Part shown: in pieces, positions 9,973-21,365 of the stretch | Layout of the letters: each line of letters starts with the position of its first letter | How positions within the stretch are numbered: the stretch's first letter is position 1 | Assembly (NCBI GenBank): GCA_949128115.1 | Contig: OX421962.1 | Location: forward strand, 9,394,262-9,458,261 | Direction of reading: 5' to 3' | Source: Anaspis maculata | Taxonomy: Eukaryota > Arthropoda > Insecta > Coleoptera > Scraptiidae | Length of the DNA: 64,000 bases | Position numbers and translations under genes: made by a program | Notes under the pieces: model-generated | What the model was told of the DNA's origin: nothing | The model's database searches: none | What the model saw: only the letters and a program-made list of their open reading frames with translations

Positions 9973-11274
9973 TAGCAAAGCACACTCAGGAATCTCCATA
10001 ATCCGCATTCCCCACCTGATGCTCGTTTCTCCGTGCCCTAATTCAGATAGACGAAATATTTACGACACAATACGTTCCGATGGCAATCAACATGTTAATC
10101 AAGCATAGTTCTGTAATTAGAAGAGTAAATCCTCGCGGATGACTGATGCACCCCTTCTCCAAAGCAGCCATCTCTTTGTTCCGAGTGGATACCTGCTCTG
10201 AGCCTGAGCTCCATCATCACTCATTTCGAAAGCCATATCAGTATGTAGGTACCTAAGAGAAAAAAGGACGTTATATCTCCCAACGCGCTCGTTACCAGCT
10301 TTTCTTTATCTATGTCGGCACCCTTCCGCTTTAAATCAGCCGGCCCCTTAAGCCCTCGGTGAAATTTAGAGGCCAACAGATTTTCTCGTGGCGTGCGCGG
10401 TTTAAAGAAAGCTCGCTGGATGTCTGCGGAGCCCCTCTGCATGCGGGTCTGGTGATTTTCACTTTGGGCTTTGGGGGGCCGAAGCTCAAAAGTCCTGTAC
10501 AAACATTCTGATTGGGGTGTCTTACCCGTATCAAGGTGGAGGTTGAATATTGATTCCTTTTCGGAATTTATTTATACTTACCTGTTGTATGCCCACCTAT
10601 ACATAAAGTTGAGGCAAAAAACAAAGCTTCGCAAAAATTGCCGCGTCATGGAATTGATAATTTTAGAGCTTCTGCGGAGGTCGCAAGTAATCGATAGGTA
10701 TAGGCAATGCCGAAATGCCGTTGATGGCAATAATCAGTTTATTGAAATTCGAACCCAGGGAGACGTAAAATTTACATTAGGCTCTAAAGTGGGAATAGTT
10801 GTTGGAGGGGTCGCTATACTGCTCTCAATTGGTAAATACCTAGTATCGGAGTTACTTCGGGGTCTTGGGAGAGGTTGGCCGGTTCAAGTCCCTATTGGTG
10901 GAGTTGAATATCTGGGACTACTTTAGTGCTACTGCAGGCGAGAACCGCAAAACTTCCACTAGCGGTCAATCAATTATTTTATGCAAGTCTGAAACCTGGT
11001 TCCATTTCTGCTTGAACTTCAATGTAAAAAGATTATTATCATCATTATTCTCACAAATTTGCGTTGGGTGAGTTAAGTACTGCAGCGGTACAGACCCTTA
11101 CTCTTAAAAATGACTCGTGATGGTTAACAAAAGAGTCTATTCCGAGGTTTATTCTCACATTCTTTTATTCTTGGGCTTATACTTGATGATTTCCACTCTC
11201 TCAAACCAACGATGTACCTACTCTTCTACAGAGAAACGTTGAACGTCGTTGTTCTCATAAACTTCCGGACAAAT
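9973..11274. other. No gene recognised
   Basis: About 1.3 kb with several short frames (for example 10471-10926 plus and 10221-10502 minus) showing no domain, no conserved motif and no clear repeat. I see nothing that can be called. Confidence 0.4.
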
Positions 11275-11276
11275 TA

Positions 11277-11860
11277 ACGTATGGTCCGAAAGTTTTGGGA
11301 AATAGTTCTAACCTAATAACTTTCTCTGGATAGTCTTCATTTTCGTACTTGATATTGCAAAAATCACCATCATATATAACAATAACAAATTCATATTTAA
11401 CATATTGAAAATGGACCATTATCTTCGCTGGCTCTCAATTATCTTCTGCCATGTTCCATGATTTTCTGTATCAATTTCTCAAATGCGAAATTCTCCAATG
11501 GTATTGAAAAATGTGACTCCGTAATTGGTCTTCATTCGCAGCTTCCCATGTCTTGTCGTATACTATCCTGCTCAATACTTACCAAAAATCTTATATTGGT
11601 CGAGCTTGCGGTACATTGGGAGGCAGGAGCTCAGAGAAATCAATCCTGTTGATGTCCAGAGAATGATCAAACATGGCAGAAGAAAACCGCGAGCCATCAA
11701 AGATAATGGCCCATCTTCAATATGTTGAATACGAATTTGAAATTGTAGAAGATGATGCTAGTTCTTGCGATATTAAGTTACAAAATGAAACTATCTAAAA
11801 AAGGCTATTAGCTTTAAAAAAAATTCCCAAAACTTTCCCAAAATTCCCAGGACCATACGT
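11277..11860. mobile_element. 584-bp TA-flanked MITE (copy 1)
   Basis: The left end ACGTATGGTCCGAAAGTTTT at 11277 matches the reverse complement of the right end, which closes with CCATACGT at 11860; the wider TIR (GTTTTGGGAAA...AATAACTTT) pairs with 11790-11850. TA directly precedes (11275-11276) and follows (11861-11862), consistent with a Tc1/mariner-type TA duplication. The right ~400 bp reappears at 30930-31339. A 67-codon frame (11525-11728) has a counterpart there, but nothing identifies a protein. Confidence 0.8.
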
Positions 11861-11862
11861 TA

Positions 11863-12486
11863 GTCGTCTGTTTCAAAAAAATCGTCCGAATTTGAAGTTC
11901 AAAAACTCTCGTAAAGCGACTTTCAATCATGTTTCTTGATCTTGAATCCGAAAATAATGCAACAAAATTCACATAGAGATAAAACAGTGGAAAATAGGAG
12001 GACTTCCTTGAGGACCATTACCCATGCGAACGTATTATAACAATAACGGAGATACAGGCCTTCAAAGTTGTTTCTTGAAAACTTTTTTTCCATAAGTTTT
12101 AAACAGTGCAACCGATTTTATTCAAATTGAAATCAAAGTTCATCAAAACAGGTCTCTATTGAACAATAATAACGCATTTCAGCAAACATTTTCAGGGAAA
12201 AAGATCATATGGAGACTCTTCCTCTTTTCTTCCGATTTTTTACCCTCTAAATATTTTTGAAGATAGTTTCAATTTTTGAATATTTCGTTCAATCTCGAGC
12301 AAAAAGTTACAACCGTAAAATTTTGAATAGATGCTTCGTTTCCGCAAGATATTTGGGTTTGAAACTTTGGGAAACATCTCAAAACCCCCACTCTCCAAGG
12401 CCCAAACTTTTTTCTGAAAAAAGTTCTGTCTCTCAGCGAAAATTTGAACTCCATCATTCAAGTCCGGTCTCAAAAACCTAGGCCGG
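11863..12486. other. No gene recognised
   Basis: AT-rich; frames on both strands at 12240-12569 overlap each other and have no domain. Confidence 0.4.
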
Positions 12487-14420
12487 CAGTGTTGCCGTCT
12501 AGAGTTAGACTTTCTAGACTCTTGTCTTGAAATTTCTAGACAAGACAAGAGTAGGGCTGTCAAGATCAAGAGTCTTGATTAGACTCTTGAAAAGGAAAAA
12601 TAAAAATGAAAATCAGATATATTCCTCTCCGTTGATGGTTTTTATTTTCTACTGAATGTGTGATTAGCTTGGAGATTTCTTACAGAGTTTATTGACAACA
12701 TAAAATAGCATAAATAAGGGTAAACGGTATGACAAAATGCTATTCAAAACTATATCTACTTGAAATGAAAATGATTGCAAAGGGTTCTTATACTATTTCT
12801 CTCTCATTTGTTAAAATCAAAGTACCGAGATCACTACAGACGATATAAAATATCTCGTCTCAAAAGTCCCTACTTTTTTCAGAAAAAAATCTGGGAATTT
12901 GGGAGTTTGAATTGGGAGAATAATGAAGCAATAAACCTGTTCTGCACTTGCGCACTAAGGAGGCCATCATGTCGTTATGCATTGACCGTTGTTGTCAGAC
13001 TGTGTCTGATGGGCAGTCTACAGTCCATGAATATTTTGAAAATTAGGCAAAACAAAACAACACATCGAAGCATCTTTCTGTATATTGTGAATTTTATATA
13101 TCAAAAGACAATTTGATTTTCGGTTTGTGGTGGCAGTTCACCATGAATTTATCAAATTTTGCATCAGAGAACGGGATAGCGTTGCCAGAGAAATGCCATG
13201 TCGAATTATGTCAACGTCTTGTGATCATATATTCACATGACATCTCCTTCAGGCTCTGTATGTCTCTACTGTTTTTTCCGGTTCTCATGCGAAAGTTTCG
13301 TCCAAGTGATTTTTTTTCAAGGGCTGCTCCAACATCTCCATTTCTACTTTCCCAAAAAATAGCTGCGCCCTCTCAAATCGCAACTCCTTAGAAATTAGGC
13401 AGCTCGATGAGGCTTTTGGTCAATAGCTGCGAAAGAAAGTGTTTCTTGCCAATAAAAAGGGAATGACTCAGATAACATGCTGCAGCCAGATATCCTTCCA
13501 ATGTACCAAGGCAAAACGCCGATTAGGCTGGTGTTCTTTTTACAACTTGAGTGAAGTTGGTCTTTCTGCCCGCGTCAGGTTGACACGAGCGGGAACCTGA
13601 CACAGGTCTGCAAATAATCGGTATATTTTCGACAAAATTATTGGACCACGTCTGCACCACGACATCTGGGAACTCTGGGTCCTGCTTAAACCCAATTATT
13701 CACATTTCTCCGTCCAGCAGCAATGTTTCGAACACCGAACAGCAAAATAATATTGAAGTTTTTGTTCAACTTTTTCTTGACTTTGACTTTTTTGTTGACT
13801 GTTTCTTGACGTTCATGGCAACCTTGTATTGTTTTTGACTTGCTTATTCATTTGATTCGAGCCGATGAACTGCGGTGAGTTGAATTTCTATATCCTTTTC
13901 CGGTGCCAGATTTTTTGAGTACTTTTTTAATGGAGAGTAGTTATTTATTCATTCAGGCATCAACCTACGGCTATAAAATCATATCTTGTCATTTTATATA
14001 AGACCCCATTGCAGAAATACGTTCACTAACAGGTTGAGGGTGGCGGTGACAACCTTTTCTTCCAGCATTCACACCAATGATAAATTCCAGTGTCAATAAA
14101 AGTAGGTTTTTGTTTTGAAATTTGAACTGAATTATACTCAAGTAAAATATTTTATTGAAGCGCAGTCCCTATTCGAAGGGTGCTCCTTGCTCCTCACAGT
14201 TTCTGTTTTTCTTGGCCAAAAGATGTTTATATTTCTTTCACGTATTTTTCTTGAAAGAAGGGGTTGTTTAGTAATTTAATTTTAAGAGTCTATCTAGACT
14301 CTTGAAAAATTTCCATCAAGAGTTAGAGTCTTGTCTTGAAATTTTGAATTTACCTTGATATTTCAAGACAAGACAAGAGTGGGGCAACTCTTGTCTTGTC
14401 TTGTCTAGACGGCAACACTG
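12487..14420. mobile_element. Non-autonomous hAT-like element with subterminal CAAGACAAGAG repeats
   Basis: Ends CAGTGTTGCCGTCTAGA (12487) and TCTAGACGGCAACACTG (to 14420) are 17-bp perfect inverted repeats starting with CAGTG, as in hAT elements. Subterminal regions on both sides are packed with CTTGTCTTG, CAAGACAAGAG and TCTAGACTCTTG words in both orientations (12515-12595 and 14285-14405), which could serve as transposase-binding repeats. The 1.9-kb interior shows no recognisable hAT transposase. The 8 bp outside each end differ (TAGGCCGG and GCGAAAAT), so no target duplication is preserved. Confidence 0.7.
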
Positions 14421-15247
14421 GCGAAAATGGTGGTTCATCAACTCAAAACACCTAGAAAACTTATTTCAGTCACGGAAGCGTGAGTTTTCTTGAATTTTAA
14501 TTTTTAAGGCCTTTGAAAGTGCGGTGTTTTCTAGATATTTCCCCAAGAAATCAATCAATGATGAATCAATTTTTGTTTAAGAAGAACCTGTCTCGTTTGC
14601 GCTTCCAGCGAGTTTAACAAGCAGACAACATCCTTTTGATCTCCCGGAGCTTTTCTCACCAGCAATCTTCAATCATTTGTTGAGTTATTGGATGGATCCC
14701 ACAATAAAATTATTCAGTCGCTCCGGTTATTCGAATAGTCCACTGCAGCGGAATCCATCTCTATTAGCATAGAAGAAACAAGATGAACTATTCGCGGTTT
14801 CTCTTCACCTCTTTGGAAAGGTCATTTGGTGTAAGGTCGGCTGAAACCATGCTCGATCACAAGCAAGCATCATGAATAGCCTGTGATTGTTGACTTGAAG
14901 GGTTGTGGCAATTTGGTCATTTCCACAACATGGTCTTTTATAACGACAATTATGTTTAACATCAGAAATCATGAAATCACTGTGGTACTTCACCCATGAG
15001 CCTTTTAGGAAGCTTCAATTTTAACTTCAGTTATTGAGCTCGCAACATAATCATACACACAGGTAAAGTTGGGTAGTATATTTGTGGAAACCGGCTTTCT
15101 TACAAAAACATGTTAAAAACGCAAAATCCGTGAAAACCGTGAAAACTGTCAGCTAGTCAGCTATATACAAAATCAACTGTCAAATTAGACAAAAGACGTC
15201 TCAAATACCAATATCAACCAAGTGTCAAACGTCTGAACAACGTCGTC
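14421..15247. other. No gene recognised
   Basis: About 0.8 kb of unassigned DNA between the hAT-like element and the long inverted repeat. The minus frame 14805-14993 has no domain. Confidence 0.4.
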
Positions 15248-16493
15248 ACCCTAAACTATAACCCTAAACTAACCCGTGAGAGAACTTAACGACGTCTGGT
15301 TGGAATTTGTGAAAACCAGACATCGGATTTTGACGGGGTATTTTTTCAAAAATTTTCGCAAACGAACCGCAATACAAGTTGACGATGGGAAATTTCCAAA
15401 ATTTCTGCCAAATTTGAGGGGATTCTTCGAAAATTCATAATTCATTCCAATTTTTTCCAGAGAATCGTCATTTCAAATAATTCGTCCGAGATTTCTTGAC
15501 ACATTTTGGCGGCAAAAACTCGGATTTTCGGGCAGAATTTCGAGAAATTTGGTGTGAAATGCCGACCGGGAGGTTTCGAGGACTCACTATCGTCTGGTGC
15601 GAGCCATTCGGCGTGGCTTTTCTTGGAATTTTGCCGAAAAATGTTGAAAACGGTACACGGCCCGGCCAAATCTGACAGAAACGTCATCATTGACGCTGTC
15701 GGTTTTGGGAAAAACTCGACAACACCTCGGGGCATTTGAACAATGTTTTTGGAAAAAATGTACCGTGTCAGCGTGCGACATTGAACCGTGGTCTATAGGG
15801 GGCTTTTCAGCGTCTATCGGACACCAAAAACCAAAGAATTCTTCAAATTCGACGGCACTTTGATAAAATTTCCCAGACCGGGACAGACGTTGACGGCGTA
15901 ATATTTCACAAAATTAGGCGATTGATGGAGCGAAACACGTCTGGTAGGTACTCACAGTATATTTGCACTAGAGCCCGATTTTTACCGGCTTCACATTTCG
16001 AGAAAAGCCCCTTTTTTCCATTTCCAGACACATCTCGTGGCGGCATCAATGTCTTGTTGTCACGTCTTGTTCTCTACATAAATCCCAGATAATTCCATCG
16101 GACCTTCTGGTCAGATCTTTAGAAAGGGTCCATGCTTCGATCCATATGCGTTCTATTACGTCTTTGTAGTCCATTTTATCGAAATCTGTGGGCAACTTTT
16201 CGCATCGATACGGTCGACCTAGCGTCGGACTGCCACTGTCACTTTTGCCAACAGCACCGCGCGCATCCGTTCACTAGATGTTAACGCGAATCTGTCAAAC
16301 TCGCGCCACCGTTCGCCGAATTCTCAAGTCGCATTCATCGTCGTGTTTGCGGTGTTTTTTTTTGCGTGATCTGAACCAAAAATATAGACGACCGTCGACC
16401 AGATCCAATTTGTTGCTTTTTTATTCGATCTTTCATGGTATTTCCCCTTTTGTGAGCGTTCGCTATTTAATTGTTTCAATAGGTTTGTTCCAT

Positions 16494-16589
16494 CAGCAGT
16501 CCCTGACTGTCCGTGGACGTCAGCAGCCAGCGCATTACGATTTATGAAGTAACAGGCTGCTGACGTCCACGAACAGTCAGGGACTGCTG
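16494..16589. repeat. Strong hairpin, ~36-bp stem
   Basis: CAGCAGTCCCTGACTGTCC at 16494 pairs with the reverse complement ending at 16589 (AGTCAGGGACTGCTG). The stem continues through GTGGACGTCAGCAGCC with one mismatch; the loop is about 24 nt. The mirrored arm has the same hairpin at 24336-24431, so it predates or formed with the inverted repeat. It could be a tiny MITE. Confidence 0.8.
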
Positions 16590-16639
16590 GTGAAACTAGC
16601 CTAATTCCAAACACAACGAATTTTCCTTTGTCAGATTTC

Positions 16640-17985
16640 GATTTTTGACGTCTCCAGAGGCCAACATATTGAACTTTTCCATTACTCAACCGATCGGACT
16701 GGATTTTTCAACCTGTACTTGCATTGGGTGGGCATTCGAGATGCCTCTGTCAAATTTTGATTTTTGACATTTCAAAAGGCCGCCATATTGAACTTTTGCA
16801 TTTTCAAACCGATACGATTGAGATTTTCAACTCATACTACTTGTTTAAGGTAGGCAATCAAGATGCAGCATCTGTCAACCTTCGATTTTTGACGTTTTAA
16901 AAGATCGCCACATTGAACTTTTGCGATTTTCAACCGATCCGATTTGAATTTCCAACTTGAACCTGTTTTGGGTAGGCAATCGAGATGCATCTAGCAAATT
17001 TCGATTTATGACGTTTCAAAAGGCCGCCATATTGATCCGATTGGGATTTTCAACCTGTACCTTTTTTAGGTAGGCAATCGAGATGCATTTGTCAACCTTC
17101 GATTTTTGACGTTTCAAAAGGCCGCCATATTGAACTTTTGCATTTTCGACCTATCCGATTGGGATTTAGAAATTAGAACCTATACCCACTTGAGGTGAAC
17201 AATCTAGGTGTATCTATCAAATTGGACGTTTTGACAGTTCCGAGACCGCCATATCGAACTTTTGCATCTTTCAACCGATCCGATTGGGATTCAAAACCTA
17301 TAACCACTTGAGGCGAACAACCAAAATACATCTGTCAAATTCTGATGATTGACGTTTCAAGAGGCCGCCATCTTGAACTTTTGCATTTTCCAACCTGTCC
17401 GATTGAGATTTTGAATCTATGACAACTTGAAATGGACAATCTGAATACATTCGTCAAATTTGTCATTTTGATAGTTCCAATTCCACCGCCATATTGAACT
17501 CTCGCATCTTTCAACCTATCCGATTGGGATTTGGAACCTCTACTTGCTTTGGTTAGGCAGTCCGGCAGTCGAGATGCATCTGTCAAATTCCGATTTTTGA
17601 CTTTTCTAGTGGTCGCCATATTGAACTTGAGCATTTTTCAACCGATCTGATTGGAATTTTGTACCTATACCTACTTGAGATTGGCGAGCAAAATGCATCT
17701 GTGAATATTTGATTTTCACGTTTCAAGAGGCCACCATATTGAACTTTTGCATTTTTCAAGCAATCGGATTGAGATTTTAAACCTATACCCACTTGAGGTT
17801 GACAATCGAAATGCATTCGTCAAATTCGCCATTTTTACATTTCCAAGGCTGCCATTTTGAACTTTTGCTCATTTTAACAGATTAGATTGAGATTTTGAAC
17901 ATAAACTTGTCAAGATGGACTATTAAAGTGCATTTTCGAGCTCGACATTCTGGCAATTCGAGGCGCCGTACTGAATTCTTGCTTT
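16640..17985 (+). repeat. Tandem array of 12 ~120-bp monomers (left arm)
   Basis: The landmark GCCGCCATATTGAACTTTTG or a variant recurs at about 16661, 16783, 16902, 17023, 17119, 17243, 17361, 17482, 17611, 17730, 17848 and 17963, spaced 115-129 bp except one 96-bp unit that lacks ~25 bp. Each monomer also carries CGATTTTTGACGTTTCAAA, AACCGATCCGATTGGGATTT and a GATGCATCTGTCAAA block. Short frames across the array are repeat artefacts. Confidence 0.9.
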
Positions 17986-18050
17986 TTTCAACCGATTACA
18001 TCGGGTTTTCCAACCTATACTTGGTTCAGATGAACAACTGGAACGTAACT

Positions 18051-19620
18051 TATAACATATTTTATTTTGTTATGCTGCTCCCGTTTTTCAAACGAGGTTG
18101 GTTTGCTGCGGCTAGCTAGTGGCAAGGGTGTGGGTTACGGCAATAGATGGTAAATTACAATATTTATTTATAAGGCGCCAGTTGGAAATTTAAATGTGGA
18201 CAATCCGACCTTTTCCAACCAAGGATTTCGGATGATGCCGTTTGAATTTCCCGCCGTTGGTGCGACGCGTGAATGACAGTTGTCAAGGTCAAGTACTATG
18301 ACAGTTTGAAACAGCTGATGTTTACATCGGCAAGTGGCTGAAATGGATTGTTTACAAAAGTACTGAAAACGAAATGATTTTGGCATAATTGTGGACACAG
18401 TTTATTCATAAATTGGATGTTATATGAATGTGAGTAACAAGCTACAATTTGATATATTATTTTGACTCGAGCACAACTTGATGATAAAAACTTTAATTTT
18501 GTAGGTCAAATCTCTCCAGAACGAACATAAATGATGAAGAGAGGAAGACATTTACTGAAACGCGGCTGTTGGCTATTGTGAATAACTCCTGGCTCACTGT
18601 CTATTACCCAAACCTTACCTCTTTTGTTGGCCGATGCCATATGATTACGAATTACACAAACCTATCAGGGTATGGATCTGTGTGCACACATATTATTTCC
18701 CAAAGGTATTCGACATTTGAATTATGACACAAAATAGAAATGTAAGGTTATTGGTTTTTTACAGAAGATAGAGGAGACCATAAAAAGACTTAGCCCTTGA
18801 TGATAAATCGCTGCTCGTTCCAAGAGATACCCATCATGGATCGAGTCAAGTGGTGGAATTCATTCATAGCCGGTGACGAGATGGTGGACACCTGGCAAGC
18901 TGGTCATCATAATAGACGGGTCCAATTCGAGGTCCTGAAGGGAACGGTGAAGATAGAGGTACATCGGTGACATCATGTGGAGTGACATTTGTTTGGATCA
19001 TATGTTTGGATCGGAGCCGGGACTTATTCGCTTAAGCCATCATCCTGGGAGACGACGACATGCCAGGACGGGCGGCGACCGTTGAAAGTCCCGGATGATT
19101 GATTGGAACCATAATTAAACAACGTTCTCTGATATGGACTTGAAACCTATAGAGATTGATGCAAGGTAAAAACCATGTGACTTAAAATTGTGAAAATTTG
19201 AAAAACATACCTCGACAGAATGTTATATTTTATACAACTGTATGTTTTCGTTGTATTTTGTAGGGGTTAACTACCTGGATGGTCGAGGTTTCGTTCGAAA
19301 TTCCTGGAACACGAGATAACGTTGTTGTTCCCACGGAATCAGAGGAGGAAGCAAAAAAATGACACCGCTCTGTCACCTATCATAATTGTCTTTCATGTCA
19401 ATCAATAAATCAATAATGGTGCCCTCTTACACAGACTTTAATAAACCATAAGATAAACATAAACAAAGATGACCTTCACTTGCTTGTAGCGGACAAACTT
19501 GAATGATTTTCAATGAAGCGGCCACCGATTCAGGAATTATTATGCATTTCGGTAAGGACGTTCCTATACTTTTAAACAATGATTTCCCAACGTTTCTTGA
19601 GTCTAAAAAAACGTTACAAA
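18051..19620 (+). mobile_element. 1.57-kb insert present only in the left arm, with gene-like (intron-containing) texture
   Basis: The mirrored right arm reads straight from GTAACT into GTCAAAT, whereas here GTAACT and AACTGTCAAAT are separated by this block, consistent with insertion and a 4-bp AACT duplication; a right-arm deletion is the alternative. Inside are splice-like signals: TTTTGTAG before 18506, TTTTTTACAG before 18764, AAG-GTAAAAACC near 19167, TTTTGTAG before 19262. The last segment (19262-19362) is open in one frame, ending IPGTRDNVVVPTESEEEAKK then TGA, followed by AATAAA near 19406. An ATG near 18838 opens with MDRVKWWNSFIAGDEMVDT. I could not join the segments into one frame or recognise the protein. 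It may be a captured gene fragment or a non-coding transcript. Confidence 0.45.
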
Positions 19621-20440
19621 CTGTCAAATCCTATAGGTACATATTTGAAAAGACTCCTAAATAATACAAATACACGGTTCTTTTTTGCATCCCACCACAC
19701 AATGTCCTCCACGGCATCTTTTTCACGGTTCAGGTTTTCATAACACACATCGTTGCTTTCATTCTCAAAATTGTGTACTCCATCATATGTTACCAGTATT
19801 TTTGGTAGTTACCTTCAACAAAAGTAGAAATACATAATAATAAACATAATAATGGTGTATCGATTTTTCCCGACAACTCTTCACTGACCAGACACTACCC
19901 TCTGACATGCGTTCCGTTCACAATAGAACCCTACAAGTCGAGGCAGAAATTTCAAAGCTCGCGAAAAACAAACATATTTTCGATTTCATGTTACTAATAC
20001 ACAGTCAGTTGCTTACGCCTCTTGGAAAACTTCATCTGACCAAAACACTATCGACGGACATGCAAAAAATTACTAAACCCGTTGAGGGAACACCTGATAT
20101 CTGCCTAAAACAACCGAAAATCAACATCATGTATACAATCTCCTTTCCACTTGTCCGGTGTCAATGGAACAAATTCCCTGGCTACTTTTCAACCATAGCT
20201 GTCACCCAGGCGACGGCTTGCCGGCGCCGGTGACAGCTAGTTCCTTTATTCTAACCTCTGTGCGTCGTTTTCATTCTGCTTTGCTCATGATCTGTTTTAT
20301 TTTATTTTTGAATGGTTTTTCTTACAACTAAATGAATGATCATGATAAAATTCAAAGAAATCAAAGATTTTTTGGTTTTCCGGTTTCTACTGTCATTTTC
20401 ACAATATTTTTTTACGCGTAAAAAAACCACGTAATTTACT

Positions 20441-20640
20441 TTGACGCAAAAAACTTCAAATAAAACCAATTATTTGCATTTAAACTGGATCAATGTGAAT
20501 GAAGTCCTATACATACTACGAAATAAAGCATCATTACAGCCTACGAGATTCTATCTCACCTCGGCACGCCTTGGTAGTCGGTAATATATTGAATTCCTTG
20601 GCTGTAATGAAACGCTTCTCACCTCGGTTTGTAATATACA
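20441..20640 (+). repeat. Uninterrupted copy of the repeat that carries a solo LTR at 57.2-57.7 kb
   Basis: ACTTCAAATAAAACCAATTA, then GAAGTCCTATACATAC, ATTACAGCCTACGAGATTCT, TTGGCTGTAATGA and GGTTTGTAATATAC match 57181-57240 plus 57671-57794 in order. At TATACATAC this copy continues without the 422-bp LTR, so it gives the pre-insertion state of that site. The nature of the repeat itself is unknown. Confidence 0.8.
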
Positions 20641-21177
20641 ATTATTTTACACACCAAGTAATTTACCCACCCAACCTTGCATTGATACCTTGCATAAATT
20701 ATCGGACTTAGTTAGCGCTCTACTTGACTTTGCTGTTCGCACTGTCGCTCCGAATTCAACTTTAACCTCCGATGACGAGCTAGGAAGGCCTTGGAGGCTC
20801 TCGTCGTTTCCAATCGTTATTCCGGTATATTCCACCTGTATTTGCGAGAGCCCTAGAAAAGTCAATTGGCTTCGCGAATATTCTGGCAGGCTGTCGATGC
20901 CTGGCACCTCCACCAATTGTGTGGGTGTGTGTCTTACTCGCTCGTCGTAGTCTCCAGCCAGTTTCCGTAACATTATGTAGACATGATGGCTACTTTCTCT
21001 GCTATATAGCACATGAAGGACTTATCTCAATACAACAGAATTAAGAGCACAATTTGGTTTGGAAAATGGCTTCACCCTTAAACTCAAGTAACTTTTAGGC
21101 TTCGGCTTTGTTTTTGAGGTATAAATATTGAAGATACTTTCACCTTGTTACGAATACAGCCTTAACAAGAGAACTAT

Positions 21178-21365
21178 CCTTTACCACGAATCGAAGACAT
21201 ATTGACCAACTTGTTCAAACCGAGCTCTCGACGCTCAACTTGAAGAGTGGCTATTGGCAAGTTTGTCTTGATTCCGAACCACTGTACTGTTGCAGATGCT
21301 TGTCATCTTGTCAAGTTTTTGGGATACGTGATATCGTCGCTGGAAGGAATACTAAGATTCCGAAC
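21178..21365 (+). pseudogene. Fossil of a Ty3/gypsy reverse transcriptase
   Basis: Short pieces in shifting frames match gypsy RT: PLPRIEDIL near 21178-21210, then STLNLKSGYWQVCLDSE near 21228-21280 (the conserved catalytic-motif region; the usual aspartate of SLDLKSGY is asparagine here), and FLGYVIS near 21316-21340, which belongs further downstream in an intact RT. Most of the domain between these is deleted. It is far more decayed than the pol at 61.2-63.6 kb and on the opposite strand. Confidence 0.65.

Larger units (their letters stand above)
15248..20238 (+). repeat. Left arm of a 10.5-kb inverted repeat (fold-back-like element)
   Basis: The arm matches the reverse complement of 22556-25714. 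The outer end carries ACCCTAAACTAACCCGTGAG and the inner end GGTGACAGCT at 20238. Outer parts look about 95% identical by eye: a 77-codon frame at 15506-15739 has a near-identical mirror at 25211-25444. Coordinate sums of mirrored points step from 40950/40925 (outer) to 41266 and then 42795, showing two length differences: a 341-bp array change and a net ~1.53-kb insertion in this arm. Long TIRs filled with tandem repeats are known in Drosophila FB and Galileo elements; the analogy is mine and no transposase was found. Confidence 0.85.

Noticed and set aside
18838..18975. Possible NudC-like segment starting MDRVKWWNSFIAGDEMVDT
   Set aside because: The WW spacing resembles the region after the CS domain of NudC proteins, but the sequence that follows does not continue the match.
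19614..19815. Minus-strand 65-codon frame containing VEDIVWWDAKKNRVFVLF
   Set aside because: Protein-like in texture, but its stop lies across the edge of the 1.57-kb insert and the mirror copy has a stop at the tryptophan codon. Too short and broken to call.
19907..20233. A 108-codon frame conserved at 22562-22888 in the opposite arm (nine residue differences, no indel)
   Set aside because: It lies in the inverted arms, so conservation reflects duplication. Most nucleotide differences change the amino acid, which argues against selection on the protein, and no domain is recognisable.
20647..21012. 121-codon minus-strand frame in the loop
   Set aside because: No domain recognised; short frames of this size are common in the window.
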